Shown here in pieces: positions 1-12,188 of a stretch of 50,897 nucleotides of DNA. Both the position numbers and the translations under genes were made by a program. The notes below the pieces were generated by a model that had not been told where the DNA came from, did no database searches, and worked only from the letters and a program-made list of their open reading frames with translations. The stretch is from Enterobacter sp. R1(2018) (GTDB lineage Bacteria; Pseudomonadota; Gammaproteobacteria; Enterobacterales; Enterobacteriaceae), in NCBI RefSeq assembly GCF_003628475.1, contig NZ_RCAA01000006.1, forward strand, positions 171,704-222,600, read 5' to 3'. Position 1 is the first letter of the stretch; each line of letters begins with the position of its first letter.

Positions 1-1
1 G

Positions 2-445
2 CAGATAAAAACCGCCGAGCGCGCTGAAAAAGAGCAGCATTCCGCGCTGGACGATATCCCTGAAGCTTTGCCCGCCTTAATGCGCGCGCAAAAAATACAG
101 AAGCGCTGTTCGTCCGTTGGCTTCGACTGGCATTCTCTCGGCCCGGTGCTGGATAAAGTGCATGAGGAAATCGACGAGGTGATGCACGAAGCGCAGCAGG
201 CGGTGGTGGATGAAGCGAAGCTTGAAGAAGAAGTCGGCGATTTGCTGTTCGCCACGGTGAATCTGGCGCGCCATTTAGGCACCAAAGCCGAGATCGCCTT
301 ACAAAAAGCCAACCGTAAATTTGAGCGTCGTTTCCGCGAAGTTGAAAGCATTATTGCCGCGCAGGGTCTGGAAATGCAGCGCGCAACCCTCGAACAGATG
401 GAAAACGCCTGGCAGCAGGTTAAACGCCAGGAAACTGATATCTAA
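2..445 (+). CDS. mazG: Nucleoside triphosphate pyrophosphohydrolase MazG (3' part)
   Basis: C-terminal part of MazG, which hydrolyses nucleoside triphosphates to monophosphates and pyrophosphate and in E. coli affects (p)ppGpp levels. The frame is open from base 2, so the start lies outside the window; a TTG at 68 is internal. The second MazG domain is visible, with EEIDEV, KLEEEVGDLLFA and the helical NRKFERRF segment, matching the E. coli C-terminal half almost residue for residue. It lies upstream of pyrG, as in E. coli. Identity is secure; only about 147 codons can be judged. Confidence 0.95.
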   Translation, partial: QIKTAERAEKEQHSALDDIPEALPALMRAQKIQKRCSSVGFDWHSLGPVLDKVHEEIDEVMHEAQQAVVDEAKLEEEVGDLLFATVNLARHLGTKAEIALQKANRKFERRFREVESIIAAQGLEMQRATLEQMENAWQQVKRQETDI

Positions 446-576
446 CGCGTTTTTGCGATCAAGCGCGTTGAACGAACATTTCGATTTAACAAGCGCTTGA
501 TTTGCGTCAAAAACATTTCTGGCAGACCCGCTATTTTCTCAGCCCTGACAAAGCGCGAGGTCAGGCTGGCGGGTGA

Positions 577-3684
<3,108 letters not shown>

Positions 3685-3714
3685 TTACTTACTGTCGCTT
3701 TATATTCTGATAAA

Positions 3715-3737
3715 ACCCGCGCGAGCGGGTTTTTTTA
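3715..3737 (+). terminator. Rho-independent terminator of eno
   Basis: Stem ACCCGC (3715-3720) with GCGGGT (3725-3730), loop GCGA, followed by a run of seven Ts. On the other strand the same hairpin is followed by four Ts, so it may also stop transcription coming from the convergent RpiR gene. Confidence 0.85.
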
Positions 3738-3772
3738 TGCCCGAAATTCGGGCATGGCGGGAATTTCCCGCC
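3737..3772. repeat. Two adjacent perfect palindromes
   Basis: Palindrome 1 pairs 3737-3745 with 3747-3755 (ATGCCCGAA/TTCGGGCAT). Palindrome 2 pairs 3756-3763 with 3765-3772 (GGCGGGAA/TTCCCGCC). With the eno terminator they form three consecutive hairpins in the 92 bases between the convergent eno and RpiR genes. They probably isolate the highly transcribed eno from its neighbour. Confidence 0.6.
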
Positions 3773-3776
3773 CGTT

Positions 3777-4613
3777 TCAGATAAGCAGCGGTAACGTCGC
3801 GCTTGCGGTTTGCTGGCTTGCGGCGCTATAGCGGCCGTCATGGGAAACCAGCTCCCCGATCAGCACCTCCACCAGCAGCATTGCGCCGACTTTGGCGTTC
3901 AGCGAGCCTGCGCTAAGCGGGCCTTCCGGTTTTGCCGCCACCAGCAGAAGATCGGCCAGATCGGCCAGCGGGCTGCGAAGCGTATTACTCAGCAGCAGCA
4001 CGCGCGCCTTGCGCTTTTTGGCGAGCTTCACCACGTGCAGTAAATCTTTCGTCGAGCCGGAGCTGGAAATCGCCACTACCAGATCGCGTTCGCCGAGGGT
4101 GGCGGCATTCATCGCCGCACGGTGCATATCGCTGAAAAGCTGCGCCGATTTACCCAGCCGCAGCAGCTTATAGTGCAGGTAGTCGCCCATTATGGCGCTG
4201 GCGGCAACGCCGTAAATCTGTACGGATGTCGATTCGTGAAGCGCGAGACCTGCCTGCATCAGCACATCGCGATTGATGAGCTTCCCGGTATCCCGCAGCG
4301 CCTGCACGGACTCTTCCACCAGCTCGTCAATGCTGTCTTCGCTGGCCGCAGCGGCGGGCTGGCTTTGCTGAATATCCAGCGCCAGCGCCATTTTGAACTC
4401 GGTGTAGCCTTTACAGCTTAAATGACGGCACAGGCGAGTGACGCTTGCCTCGCTGGTTTCGCTTTCCCGCGCCAGTTCGGTAATCGTCAGATACAGCACC
4501 TTTTGCGGCTGGGTAAGGATGAAATCCCCCAGTTTTTGCAGCGTCGGGCTATAGCCCGGCAAACCCTGACGCAGATGCAGCAATATATTTTCATTTTCCG
4601 TCATCGAACCCAT
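3777..4613 (-). CDS. RpiR/MurR-family transcriptional regulator with SIS domain
   Basis: 278 aa with the family architecture. An N-terminal helix-turn-helix (about residues 1-80, including LTITELARESETSEASVTRLCRHL) is followed by a C-terminal SIS sugar-phosphate-binding domain (about 115-255, including ISSSGSTKDLL). Such regulators sense phosphosugars and control neighbouring sugar genes. ATG 4613 is preferred over the internal ATG 4604 because GAGGA lies six bases upstream. It is divergent from the PTS EIICB and nanE genes with about 165 bases between them, so it most likely controls them. The effector is inferred to be a phosphorylated amino sugar such as ManNAc-6P. Family certain, specificity inferred. 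Confidence 0.85.
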   Translation of the reverse strand: MGSMTENENILLHLRQGLPGYSPTLQKLGDFILTQPQKVLYLTITELARESETSEASVTRLCRHLSCKGYTEFKMALALDIQQSQPAAAASEDSIDELVEESVQALRDTGKLINRDVLMQAGLALHESTSVQIYGVAASAIMGDYLHYKLLRLGKSAQLFSDMHRAAMNAATLGERDLVVAISSSGSTKDLLHVVKLAKKRKARVLLLSNTLRSPLADLADLLLVAAKPEGPLSAGSLNAKVGAMLLVEVLIGELVSHDGRYSAASQQTASATLPLLI

Positions 4614-4681
4614 CCCGCTTCCTCATTAAAACTGCGCCTAGTGTGGCGGAAAGCCCCCGCGCTGTGCCAGCAGATTCGATT

Positions 4682-4703
4682 AAATGTGATCCCGATCGTA
4701 ATG
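4682..4703 (+). promoter_or_regulatory. CRP-like site upstream of the PTS operon
   Basis: 22 bases whose first ten match the CRP consensus (AAATGTGATC) exactly and whose right half is degenerate (GATCGTAATG). The position in the divergent RpiR/PTS region fits catabolite control of a sugar operon. One half-site is weak, so this is a candidate only. Confidence 0.45.
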
Positions 4704-4707
4704 ATGA

Positions 4708-4753
4708 TGGAAATTTTCAGTATTGCGTGTTTATTATGGTAAAAATTTTCACC
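4708..4753. promoter_or_regulatory. Two palindromic candidate RpiR operators
   Basis: TGGAAATTTTCA (4708-4719) and GGTAAAAATTTTCACC (4738-4753) are both near-perfect palindromes around an AAATTTT core. Their centres are 32 bases apart, about three helical turns, on the same DNA face. They sit between the CRP-like site and the EIICB ribosome binding site, where a repressor would block the operon. Assignment to the adjacent RpiR protein is inferred. Confidence 0.5.
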
Positions 4754-4779
4754 ACAATAAGAGGGCGGGGAGAAAATTT

Positions 4780-6337
4780 ATGTCAGTATTTAGCGGAGCA
4801 TCATCAGGGGGCTGGTTCGAGAAAGCCCAGCGCTTTGGAAAATCCTTTATGCTGCCGGTTGCGGTATTGCCCGCGGCGGGTTTGCTACTGGGCATCGGCG
4901 GCGCATTGTCCAATCCCAACACTATTACGGCCTACCCGTTTCTTGACGTCGCATGGCTGCAGGGTATTTTCACCATCATGGCGAGCGCCGGATCTATTGT
5001 GTTTGCCAACCTCGCGGTTCTGTTTGCGGTGGGCGTCGCGGTAGGGCTGGCGAAAGGCGATAAGGGCACCGCCGGACTGGCCTCGCTGCTGGCTTATCTG
5101 GTGATGAACGCAACCATCAACGCCTTGCTGACGCTCAGCGGCGCGCTGGCGGCAACGAATCCTGGCGCGGTGGGACAGGGCATGGCTCTTGGTACCCAGA
5201 CGCTGGAAACCGGCGTGTTCGGCGGCGTGGTCATTGGACTGGTTACCTCCCTGCTGCATAACAGGTATAACAAAATCGCCCTGCCGCAGTTTCTCGGCTT
5301 TTTTGGCGGGTCGCGTTTTATTCCTATCGTCAGCTCGCTGGCGGCCATCGTGGTCGGCGCGGTAATGACCGTCGTCTGGCCGCATTTCCAGAAGCTGATT
5401 TTCGGCATGGGCGGGCTGGTGGACGCCACCGGTTACTTCGGCACCTTTATCTACGGCTTTGTCCTGCGCATGCTCGGCCCGTTCGGCCTGCACCATATTT
5501 TCTATCTGCCGTTCTGGACCACCGCTTTAGGCGGCACTGAGATGATTAACGGCCAGCTGGTCGAAGGCACGCAGCGCATTTTCTTTGCCCAGCTTGCCGA
5601 TCCCAACACTCAGCAGTTTTACGTCGGCACCTCAAGATTTATGTCCGGGCGCTTCATTACCATGATGTTTGGCCTGCTGGGTGCCTGCCTTGCGATGTAT
5701 CACACCGCTAAGCCGGAAAACCGCGGGCGCGTAGCCGGGCTGTTAAATCTCCGCGGCGCTGACCTCGTTCTTAACCGGCATCACCGAGCCGATTGAGTTC
5801 TCGTTCCTGTTTATCGCGCCGGTACTCTATGTGATTCACGCGGTATTCGACGGGCTGGCCTTTATGCTGGCGCATATGCTGCACATCACCATCGGGCAGA
5901 CTTTCTCCGGCGGTTTTATCGACTTCATTCTGTTCGGCGTGCTGCAGGGCGAGGCGAAAACCAACTGGATGTTTGTGCCGCTGGTCGGTATCCCGTGGTT
6001 CTTCCTTTATTACTTCACCTTCCGTTTCGTTATCACGCGTTTCAACTTTAAAACGCCCGGTCGCGAAGAGGTTACGGCGCAGAGCGAGCAGATGGCCGTG
6101 GGCGAACGTCCTCAGCAGGTCGTCGTCGCTCTGGGAGGTAAAGAGAACATTGTGGAGCTGGACTGCTGCGCCACACGGCTGCGCGTCACGCTGCACGACG
6201 GCACGCTTCTCGACGAAGCTTTGCTCAAAGAAACCGGCGCGCGAGCGGTTATCCGCCGCGGGAACGGCGTTCAGGTCATTTACGGTCCGCACGTCACCAT
6301 TATCAAAAATGAAGTAGAGGAGATTCTTGTCCCATGA
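4780..6337 (+). pseudogene. PTS system glucose/N-acetylglucosamine-family EIICB component (frameshifted)
   Basis: Membrane sugar permease of the phosphotransferase system. ATG 4780 (MSVFSG) has GGGGAG upstream. The IIC part has multiple hydrophobic segments and the motifs FGLHHIFYLPFW and GGTEMI. The IIB domain is at the end, with the phospho-cysteine motif CATRLR. The first frame stops at 5796. The family sequence [18 protein letters not shown] continues in another frame from about 5747. One extra A in the AAA at 5745-5747 explains the break, since removing it reads [10 protein letters not shown] and gives about 518 aa. No IIA domain is present, so it would rely on another EIIA (for example Crr). 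The stop overlaps nanE by 4 bases, which points to N-acetylmannosamine or a related amino sugar as substrate. The frameshift could be real or a homopolymer sequencing error. Confidence 0.85.
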
Positions 6338-7032
6338 AACCTTCCATGCTGTCGCTGATTGAAGGAAAACTCATCGTCTCCTGTCAGGCGCTGGATAACG
6401 AACCGCTGCACAGCCCGTTTATTATGTCGCGTATGGCGCTGGCCGCAGCTCAGGGCGGTGCGTCGGCTATCCGTGCCAACAGCCTGATCGACGTAAAAAC
6501 CATTGGGGAAATCGTGGATTTACCGATTATCGCCATTATTAAACGCGACTATCCTGGCAGCGATGTTTACATCACGCCGACCCTCAAAGAGGTGGATGAA
6601 TTAATGGCGGCGGAACCGGCGATGATCGCTATGGACGCCACCGGCCATCAGCGTCCGGGCGATCTGGATTTGCGTGCGCTGGTTGAAGCGGTTCGCAAGC
6701 GTTATCCCGGGCTGCTGCTGATGGCGGATATCGCCACGGTCGAGGAGGCGCGCTACGCCGCACAGATCGGTTTTGACTGCGTTGGCACCACGCTGCACGG
6801 CTACACGACGGAAACCAAAAGTCAAATCCTGGCGGATAACGACTGCCGGTTCCTGCGCGAAGTGCTGGCGGCGATTAAGGTGCCGGTGATTGCGGAAGGC
6901 AATGTGGAAACGCCTGAAATGGCGGCGCGCTGTTTGGCGCTGGGCGCTCATGCGGTGGTGGTCGGCGGAGCGATAACTCGCCCGCAGCAGATCACTCGCC
7001 GCTTCGTAAACGCCATGGTTACGCCCGTGTAA
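6334..7032 (+). CDS. nanE: N-acetylmannosamine-6-phosphate 2-epimerase
   Basis: 232 aa TIM-barrel epimerase of the NanE family, which converts ManNAc-6-phosphate to GlcNAc-6-phosphate for entry into the Nag pathway. Visible family segments are [31 protein letters not shown], the phosphate-binding region IAEGNVETP and VVGGAITRP. It overlaps the PTS gene (ATGA) and is probably translationally coupled. No nanA, nanK or nanT is adjacent, so this copy most likely serves a PTS that delivers the sugar already phosphorylated, bypassing NanK. The family call is strong; the exact substrate of the module is inferred. Confidence 0.88.
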   Translation: MKPSMLSLIEGKLIVSCQALDNEPLHSPFIMSRMALAAAQGGASAIRANSLIDVKTIGEIVDLPIIAIIKRDYPGSDVYITPTLKEVDELMAAEPAMIAMDATGHQRPGDLDLRALVEAVRKRYPGLLLMADIATVEEARYAAQIGFDCVGTTLHGYTTETKSQILADNDCRFLREVLAAIKVPVIAEGNVETPEMAARCLALGAHAVVVGGAITRPQQITRRFVNAMVTPV

Positions 7033-7145
7033 TCATGGCGGTGACCGGCTCGATCGCCCCCCGATTGAGCCGGTCACCCCTTTAAACATGATCTCAGCAC
7101 CGAGTTCTGCGATAATTAATCTTTACGACTATTACAGAGATGATT

Positions 7146-7817
7146 ATGCAGTACCCGATTAACGAGATGTTCCAGACCCTGCAAGGGGAGGGCTATTTTA
7201 CTGGTGTGCCCGCCATCTTTATTCGCCTGCAGGGGTGCCCGGTGGGCTGCGCCTGGTGCGATACCAAACACACCTGGGATAAACTCGCGGATCGTGAAGT
7301 CTCTCTGTTTAGCATTCTGGCCAAAACCAAAGAGAGCGATAAATGGGGCGCGGCAAGTCCGGAAGACCTGCTGGCGGTGATGCAGCGCCAGGGCTATACC
7401 GCCCGTCATGTAGTCATCACCGGCGGCGAGCCCTGTATTCACGATCTCCATCCTTTAACGACGCTGCTTGAGCATCACGGCTTTAGCTGCCAGATTGAAA
7501 CCAGCGGCACGCATGAAGTGCGCTGCACGGCAACGACCTGGGTGACGGTTTCGCCGAAGGTGAATATGCGCGGCGGCTACGATGTGCTCTCGCAGGCGCT
7601 GGAACGGGCGGATGAAATTAAACATCCGGTCGGGCGTATGCGGGACGTGGAAGCCTTAGATGAGCTGCTGGCGACGCTTAGCGATGATAAAAGCCGTATT
7701 ATCGCGCTGCAGCCTATCAGCCAGAAAGAGGACGCGACCCGTCTGTGCATTGAAACCTGTATCGCCCGCAACTGGCGGCTTTCGATGCAGACGCATAAGT
7801 ATCTGAATATCGCTTAA
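7146..7817 (+). CDS. queE: 7-carboxy-7-deazaguanine synthase QueE
   Basis: Radical-SAM enzyme that converts 6-carboxy-5,6,7,8-tetrahydropterin to 7-carboxy-7-deazaguanine in queuosine biosynthesis. 223 aa, the E. coli length, almost identical. The cluster-binding cysteines are in CPVGCAWCDTKHTW (C-x3-C-x2-C), preceded by the N-terminal QTLQGEG motif. GGEP forms part of the SAM site. Start ATG 7146 (MQYPIN) matches the family; an ATG two codons upstream is also possible. queD lies just beyond on the other strand, so two consecutive pathway steps are convergent neighbours. Confidence 0.96.
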   Translation: MQYPINEMFQTLQGEGYFTGVPAIFIRLQGCPVGCAWCDTKHTWDKLADREVSLFSILAKTKESDKWGAASPEDLLAVMQRQGYTARHVVITGGEPCIHDLHPLTTLLEHHGFSCQIETSGTHEVRCTATTWVTVSPKVNMRGGYDVLSQALERADEIKHPVGRMRDVEALDELLATLSDDKSRIIALQPISQKEDATRLCIETCIARNWRLSMQTHKYLNIA

Positions 7818-7820
7818 AAC

Positions 7821-7849
7821 AAAAAAGGCACCCTGGAGGTGCCTTTTTT
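7821..7849. terminator. Bidirectional terminator between queE and queD
   Basis: Perfect 12-bp stem AAAAAAGGCACC/GGTGCCTTTTTT with loop CTGGA. The A-run and T-run flank the GC stem, so it can terminate queE on the plus strand and queD on the minus strand. Confidence 0.85.
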
Positions 7850-7856
7850 CCGCATG

Positions 7857-7885
7857 TTGGTCGGTAAGCGTCGCGCCACCCGACA
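7857..7885. repeat. REP-like extragenic palindromic element
   Basis: The sequence GTAAGCGTCGCGCCACCCGAC with an upstream GGTCG resembles the enterobacterial REP/BIME unit in which TCGGGTAAGCG-type and CGCCACCCGA arms pair. It lies between the convergent queE and queD ends, a usual REP location. A single copy here; genome-wide multiplicity cannot be judged. Confidence 0.5.
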
Positions 7886-7896
7886 TCGCCGCGCAA

Positions 7897-8256
7897 TTAA
7901 CCTTTGTACACGCATCCGGCGGTACAGGTTTCTTTTACCATCACCGCGGAAAGCAGCGGCACAACCGGTTTCATCTGCTCCCAAATCCATTTTGCCAGCA
8001 CCTCGCTGGTTGGATTCTCAAGGCCTGGAATATCGTTCAGATAGTAGTGATCCAGCCTGTCATAGGTTGGCTTAAATGCGGCTTTCAGCTCGGAAAAATC
8101 CATAATCCAGCCCGTATGCGGATCGACCTCGCCGGTGATTTCCAGGCGCACCATAAACGAGTGGCCGTGCAGGCGACCGCACTTATGACCTTCCGGCACG
8201 TGCGGCAGGCGGTGAGCGGCTTCGAAGGTAAAATCTTTAAACAGGGTGGTTGCCAT
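7897..8256 (-). CDS. queD: 6-carboxy-5,6,7,8-tetrahydropterin synthase QueD
   Basis: 119 aa, nearly identical to E. coli QueD. It makes 6-carboxytetrahydropterin from dihydroneopterin triphosphate, the step before QueE. Zinc-binding histidines are in AAHRLPH and CGRLHGHSF, with the catalytic Cys in CGRLHGH; the C-terminal VKETCTAG segment is also conserved. It reads away from cysJ and shares the divergent region 8257-8571 with it. Confidence 0.95.
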   Translation of the reverse strand: MATTLFKDFTFEAAHRLPHVPEGHKCGRLHGHSFMVRLEITGEVDPHTGWIMDFSELKAAFKPTYDRLDHYYLNDIPGLENPTSEVLAKWIWEQMKPVVPLLSAVMVKETCTAGCVYKG

Positions 8257-8571
8257 TATTGCAGTCTCAGTAGGGCGAAAAACCGCCGCATAGTACCGGA
8301 ATCCACTATTTTACGCATTAACTAAAACTATCATCTTCGTCTAATCGCCGCCGCCCGGCGTTTTTATGTGATAAATACATTTAATATCAATAAGTTGTTT
8401 AATCGTTTTTAATGCTATGTATTACCCGAAAAAGCGGTTAGTCATTTTGGTTATTTGTTATTTCCATCCCTTCTTTAATTGTTATTATCCCGCTGGTTAA
8501 CCTTACGCTATCAATGCTTTTTACCGTTGAATGACGAAAACGGACCTTTTGCTACTGGAACCCAATCAAGC
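8257..8571 (+). promoter_or_regulatory. Divergent queD/cysJ control region, probable CysB-dependent cysJ promoter
   Basis: Gene-free 315 bases, very AT-rich from about 8365 to 8490. In E. coli this interval holds the CysB-activated cysJIH promoter. A possible -10 hexamer TATTAT is at 8483-8488 without a good -35, as is usual for CysB-dependent promoters. Exact CysB sites cannot be placed by eye because the motif is loose. No ORF in it looks real. Confidence 0.5.
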
Positions 8572-10377
8572 ATGACAACTCAGGCCCCACCGACCGCTTT
8601 GCTGCCGCTTACCCCGGAGCAACTGGCACGCCTCCAGGCGGCGACAACCGACTTCTCGCAGACCCAACTGGCCTGGCTATCCGGCTATTTCTGGGGAATG
8701 ATTAATCAACAGCCGGGCACGGTTGCGACGGCGCAGCCGCCTGCGGCTGAAGCGCCGGTTATCACTTTGATTTCCGCATCCCAGACCGGCAATGCCCGTC
8801 GTGTTAGCGAACAGCTGCGTGACGATCTGCTGGCGGCAAAGCTGAACGTCAACCTGATTAACGCCGGCGAATATAAATTCAAACAAATCGCTCAGGAAAA
8901 GCTGCTGGTCGTTGTGACCTCCACCCAGGGCGAAGGCGAGCCGCCGGAAGAAGCGGTGGCGCTGCACAAGTTCCTGTTCTCGAAAAAAGCGCCAAAGTTC
9001 ACCGACACCGCGTTTGCCGTGTTCAGCCTTGGCGATACCTCCTACGAATTTTTCTGCCAGTCCGGCAAGGATTTCGATTCTAAACTCGCGGAGTTGGGCG
9101 GCGTTCGCCTGCTTGACCGCGTGGATGCAGACGTGGAATTCCAGGCTGCCGCCCAGGAGTGGCGCGGCAAAATCGTTGAGGTGCTGAAAACCCGCATACC
9201 AGCGGAAACCCCGGCCCAGGCTGCGTTAACCGCAACCGGCGTGGTGAACGAAGTCTTCACCAGCCCCTATACCAAAGAAGCGCCGCTGACGGCGACGCTT
9301 GCGGTTAACCAGAAAATCACCGGTCGCGATTCTGAAAAAGACGTGCGCCATATCGAAATTGATCTCGGCGATTCCGGCCTGCGCTACCAGCCCGGCGATG
9401 CGCTGGGCGTCTGGTATCAAAACGATCCCGCGCTGGTAAAAGAGCTGGTGGAGCTGCTGTGGCTGAAAGGCGATGAAAGCGTAACGGTCGACGGCAAGAC
9501 GCAGCCGTTGAGCGAAGCGCTGCAGTGGCATTTCGAGCTGACGGTCAACACGACCCATATCGTCGAAAAATATGCCCAGCTTACCCGCAGTTCGGCGCTG
9601 CTGGATCTGGCGGGTGATAAAACCAAGCTGCAGCATTTTGCCCAGAACACGCCGATTGTCGATATGGTGCGTTACGCCCCGGCTGAGCTGACGGCTGAAC
9701 AGCTGATTGAGCTGCTGCGTCCGCTCACGCCGCGCCTGTACTCTATCGCCTCTTCGCAGGCCGAAGCCGAAAGCGAAGTGCATATCACCGTCGGCGTCGT
9801 GCGTTACGAAATCGAAGGCCGCGCCCGCACCGGCGGCGCTTCCGGTTTCCTGGCCGACAGGCTGGAAGAAGACGGCGAAGTGCGCGTATTCATTGAGCAT
9901 AACGACAATTTCCGCCTGCCGGCCAACCCGGAAACGCCGGTCATCATGATCGGCCCCGGCACCGGCATCGCGCCGTTCCGCGCCTTTATGCAGCAGCGTG
10001 AAAATGATGGCGCAACCGGCAAAAACTGGCTGTTCTTCGGCAACCCGCACTTTACCGAAGATTTCCTGTATCAGGTGGAGTGGCAGCGCTACGTCAAAGA
10101 CGGCCTGCTGACGAATATCGACCTCGCCTGGTCCCGCGACCAGCAACATAAAATATACGTACAAGATAAACTGCGCGAAAAAGGCGCGGAGCTGTGGCGC
10201 TGGATTAACGAAGGCGCCCACATTTATGTCTGCGGCGATGCCAATCGTATGGCGAAAGACGTTGAGCAGGCGTTACTGGAAGTGGTAGCCGAATTCGGTG
10301 GCATGGATACCGAGTCGGCCGATGAATTTTTAAGTGAGCTGCGCATTGAGCGCCGTTATCAGCGAGATGTCTACTAA
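8572..10377 (+). CDS. cysJ: Sulfite reductase (NADPH) flavoprotein alpha subunit
   Basis: 601 aa against 599 in E. coli. It passes electrons from NADPH through FAD and FMN to CysI for six-electron reduction of sulfite to sulfide. The FMN flavodoxin domain starts at about residue 65 ([22 protein letters not shown]). The connecting/FAD domain has RLYSIASS, and the NADP-binding domain has [14 protein letters not shown]. The C-terminus ends RRYQRDVY as in the family. ATG 8572 (MTTQAPP) matches the known start; the frame is open 31 codons further upstream without homology. The stop overlaps the cysI start by one base (TAATG), so translation is coupled. Confidence 0.97.
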   Translation: MTTQAPPTALLPLTPEQLARLQAATTDFSQTQLAWLSGYFWGMINQQPGTVATAQPPAAEAPVITLISASQTGNARRVSEQLRDDLLAAKLNVNLINAGEYKFKQIAQEKLLVVVTSTQGEGEPPEEAVALHKFLFSKKAPKFTDTAFAVFSLGDTSYEFFCQSGKDFDSKLAELGGVRLLDRVDADVEFQAAAQEWRGKIVEVLKTRIPAETPAQAALTATGVVNEVFTSPYTKEAPLTATLAVNQKITGRDSEKDVRHIEIDLGDSGLRYQPGDALGVWYQNDPALVKELVELLWLKGDESVTVDGKTQPLSEALQWHFELTVNTTHIVEKYAQLTRSSALLDLAGDKTKLQHFAQNTPIVDMVRYAPAELTAEQLIELLRPLTPRLYSIASSQAEAESEVHITVGVVRYEIEGRARTGGASGFLADRLEEDGEVRVFIEHNDNFRLPANPETPVIMIGPGTGIAPFRAFMQQRENDGATGKNWLFFGNPHFTEDFLYQVEWQRYVKDGLLTNIDLAWSRDQQHKIYVQDKLREKGAELWRWINEGAHIYVCGDANRMAKDVEQALLEVVAEFGGMDTESADEFLSELRIERRYQRDVY

Positions 10378-12089
10378 TGAGCGAAAAACACCCTGGACCT
10401 TTAGTGGTGGAAGGAAAACTGGCTGACGCCGAGCGCCTGAAGCTTGAAAGCAATTACCTGCGCGGCACTATTAAAGAAGATTTGCAGGACGGGCTGACCG
10501 GCGGCTTTCGGGGCGATAACTTCCTGCTGATCCGTTTCCACGGCATGTATCAGCAAGACGATCGCGATATTCGCGCCGAGCGCGCCGAGCAGAAGCTTGA
10601 GCCGCGCCACGCCATGATGCTGCGCTGCCGCCTGCCGGGCGGCATTATCACCACCCAGCAGTGGCGCGCCATTGATAAATTTGCCGCAGATAAAACCATT
10701 TATGGCAGCATCCGTCTGACGAACCGCCAGACTTTCCAGTTCCACGGCATTCTGAAAAAGAACGTGAAGCCGGCGCATGAGATGCTGCATGAGGTTGGTC
10801 TGGACGCGCTGGCCACCGCCAACGACGTGAACCGTAACGTGCTGTGTACGTCAAACCCGGTCGAGTCGGAACTGCACCAGGAAGCGTATGAATGGGCGAA
10901 GAAGCTTTCCGAGCATCTGCTGCCGCGTACCCGCGCTTACGCCGAGATTTGGTGGGATCAGGAGAAAGTTGCTACCACCGACGAAGAGCCGATTCTGGGG
11001 CCGACCTATCTGCCGCGTAAGTTTAAAACCACGGTGGTAGTGCCGCCGCAGAACGACGTCGATCTTCATGCCAACGACATGAACTTCATCGCCATAGCCA
11101 AAGACGGCAAGCTGGTGGGCTTCAACCTGCTGGTGGGCGGCGGCCTGTCCATCGAACACGGCAACAAAGCGACCTACGCCCGTACCGCGAGCGAGTTTGG
11201 CTATATCCCTCTTGAGCATACGCTGGCGGTGGCGGAAGCCGTGGTCACCACGCAGCGCGACTGGGGCAACCGTACCGATCGTAAAAACGCGAAGACCAAA
11301 TACACCCTTGAGCGCGTTGGCGTCGATGTGTTCAAAGCGGAAGTTGAACGTCGCGCGGGCATTAAATTCGAGCCGATCCGTCCTTACGAATTCACCGGTC
11401 GTGGCGATCGTATCGGCTGGGTAAAAGGCATCGACGACAAATGGCACCTGACGCTGTTTATCGAAAACGGCCGTATCCTGGATTATCCGGGCCGCCCGCT
11501 GAAAACCGGTCTGCTGGAAATCGCAAAGATCCACAAGGGCGATTTCCGACTGACCGCTAACCAGAACCTGATCGTGGCTGGCGTACCGGCGAGCGAGAAG
11601 GCGAAAATCGAGAAGCTCGCCAAAGACCACGGGCTGATGAACGCGGTGAAGCCTCAGCGTGAAAACTCCATGGCCTGCGTGGCGTTCCCGACCTGTCCGC
11701 TGGCGATGGCCGAAGCAGAACGCTTCCTGCCGCAGTTTGTGACTAAGGTTGAAGACGTGCTGGAGAAGCACAACGTGCCGGATGAGCATATCGTGACGCG
11801 CGTAACCGGCTGCCCGAACGGCTGCGGCCGCGCGATGCTGGCGGAAATCGGCCTGGTGGGCAAGGCGCCCGGGCGCTACAACCTGCATATCGGCGGGAAC
11901 CGTATCGGCACGCGTATTCCGCGCATGTACCGCGAAAATATTACTGAGCCGGAGATTCTGGCTTCGATAGATGAACTGGTGGGCCGCTGGGCGAAAGAGC
12001 GCGAAGAGAATGAAGGCTTCGGCGATTTCACCATCCGTGCCGGGATTATCCGCCCGGTGCTCGACCCGGCAAGAGATCTGTGGGATTAA
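10377..12089 (+). CDS. cysI: Sulfite reductase (NADPH) hemoprotein beta subunit
   Basis: 570 aa, the same length as E. coli CysI. It carries siroheme and a 4Fe-4S cluster and reduces sulfite to sulfide with electrons from CysJ. The four cluster cysteines sit in [12 protein letters not shown] and [11 protein letters not shown] near residues 430-490. Anion-binding arginines are expected in the NRQTFQFHG segment. It is the second gene of cysJIH and starts within the cysJ stop. It is followed by about 99 bases containing REP-like hairpins before cysH. Confidence 0.97.
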   Translation: MSEKHPGPLVVEGKLADAERLKLESNYLRGTIKEDLQDGLTGGFRGDNFLLIRFHGMYQQDDRDIRAERAEQKLEPRHAMMLRCRLPGGIITTQQWRAIDKFAADKTIYGSIRLTNRQTFQFHGILKKNVKPAHEMLHEVGLDALATANDVNRNVLCTSNPVESELHQEAYEWAKKLSEHLLPRTRAYAEIWWDQEKVATTDEEPILGPTYLPRKFKTTVVVPPQNDVDLHANDMNFIAIAKDGKLVGFNLLVGGGLSIEHGNKATYARTASEFGYIPLEHTLAVAEAVVTTQRDWGNRTDRKNAKTKYTLERVGVDVFKAEVERRAGIKFEPIRPYEFTGRGDRIGWVKGIDDKWHLTLFIENGRILDYPGRPLKTGLLEIAKIHKGDFRLTANQNLIVAGVPASEKAKIEKLAKDHGLMNAVKPQRENSMACVAFPTCPLAMAEAERFLPQFVTKVEDVLEKHNVPDEHIVTRVTGCPNGCGRAMLAEIGLVGKAPGRYNLHIGGNRIGTRIPRMYRENITEPEILASIDELVGRWAKEREENEGFGDFTIRAGIIRPVLDPARDLWD

Positions 12090-12098
12090 CGATAGAAC

Positions 12099-12128
12099 GG
12101 CGGGCGGCGCTTTGCCAACCCGCCCTAC
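12099..12128. repeat. REP-like palindrome between cysI and cysH
   Basis: GGCGGG (12099-12104) pairs with CCCGCC (12119-12124) around a GGCGC-containing loop, followed by CTACG. This is the arrangement of Enterobacteriaceae REP units, and it lies inside an operon. Such elements often stabilise upstream mRNA or reduce downstream expression. Confidence 0.5.
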
Positions 12129-12134
12129 GACGAG

Positions 12135-12161
12135 GGTGGATAAGCGTCGGCGATATCCACC
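12135..12161 (+). repeat. Hairpin just upstream of cysH
   Basis: An 8-bp perfect stem GGTGGATA/TATCCACC with an 11-base loop. Together with the preceding REP-like unit it makes a double stem-loop in the cysI-cysH gap. No T-run follows, so it is not an intrinsic terminator. Confidence 0.55.
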
Positions 12162-12188
12162 TCTTGTTCACCAACAAGCGAGGCATCT

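Noticed and set aside
9226-10221. Long antisense frame in cysJ (331 aa)
   Set aside because: Product is an Arg/Gln/Ala-rich shadow of GC-rich codons with no recognisable domain.
10851-11888. Long antisense frame in cysI (345 aa)
   Set aside because: Same shadow pattern; the plus-strand gene is certain.
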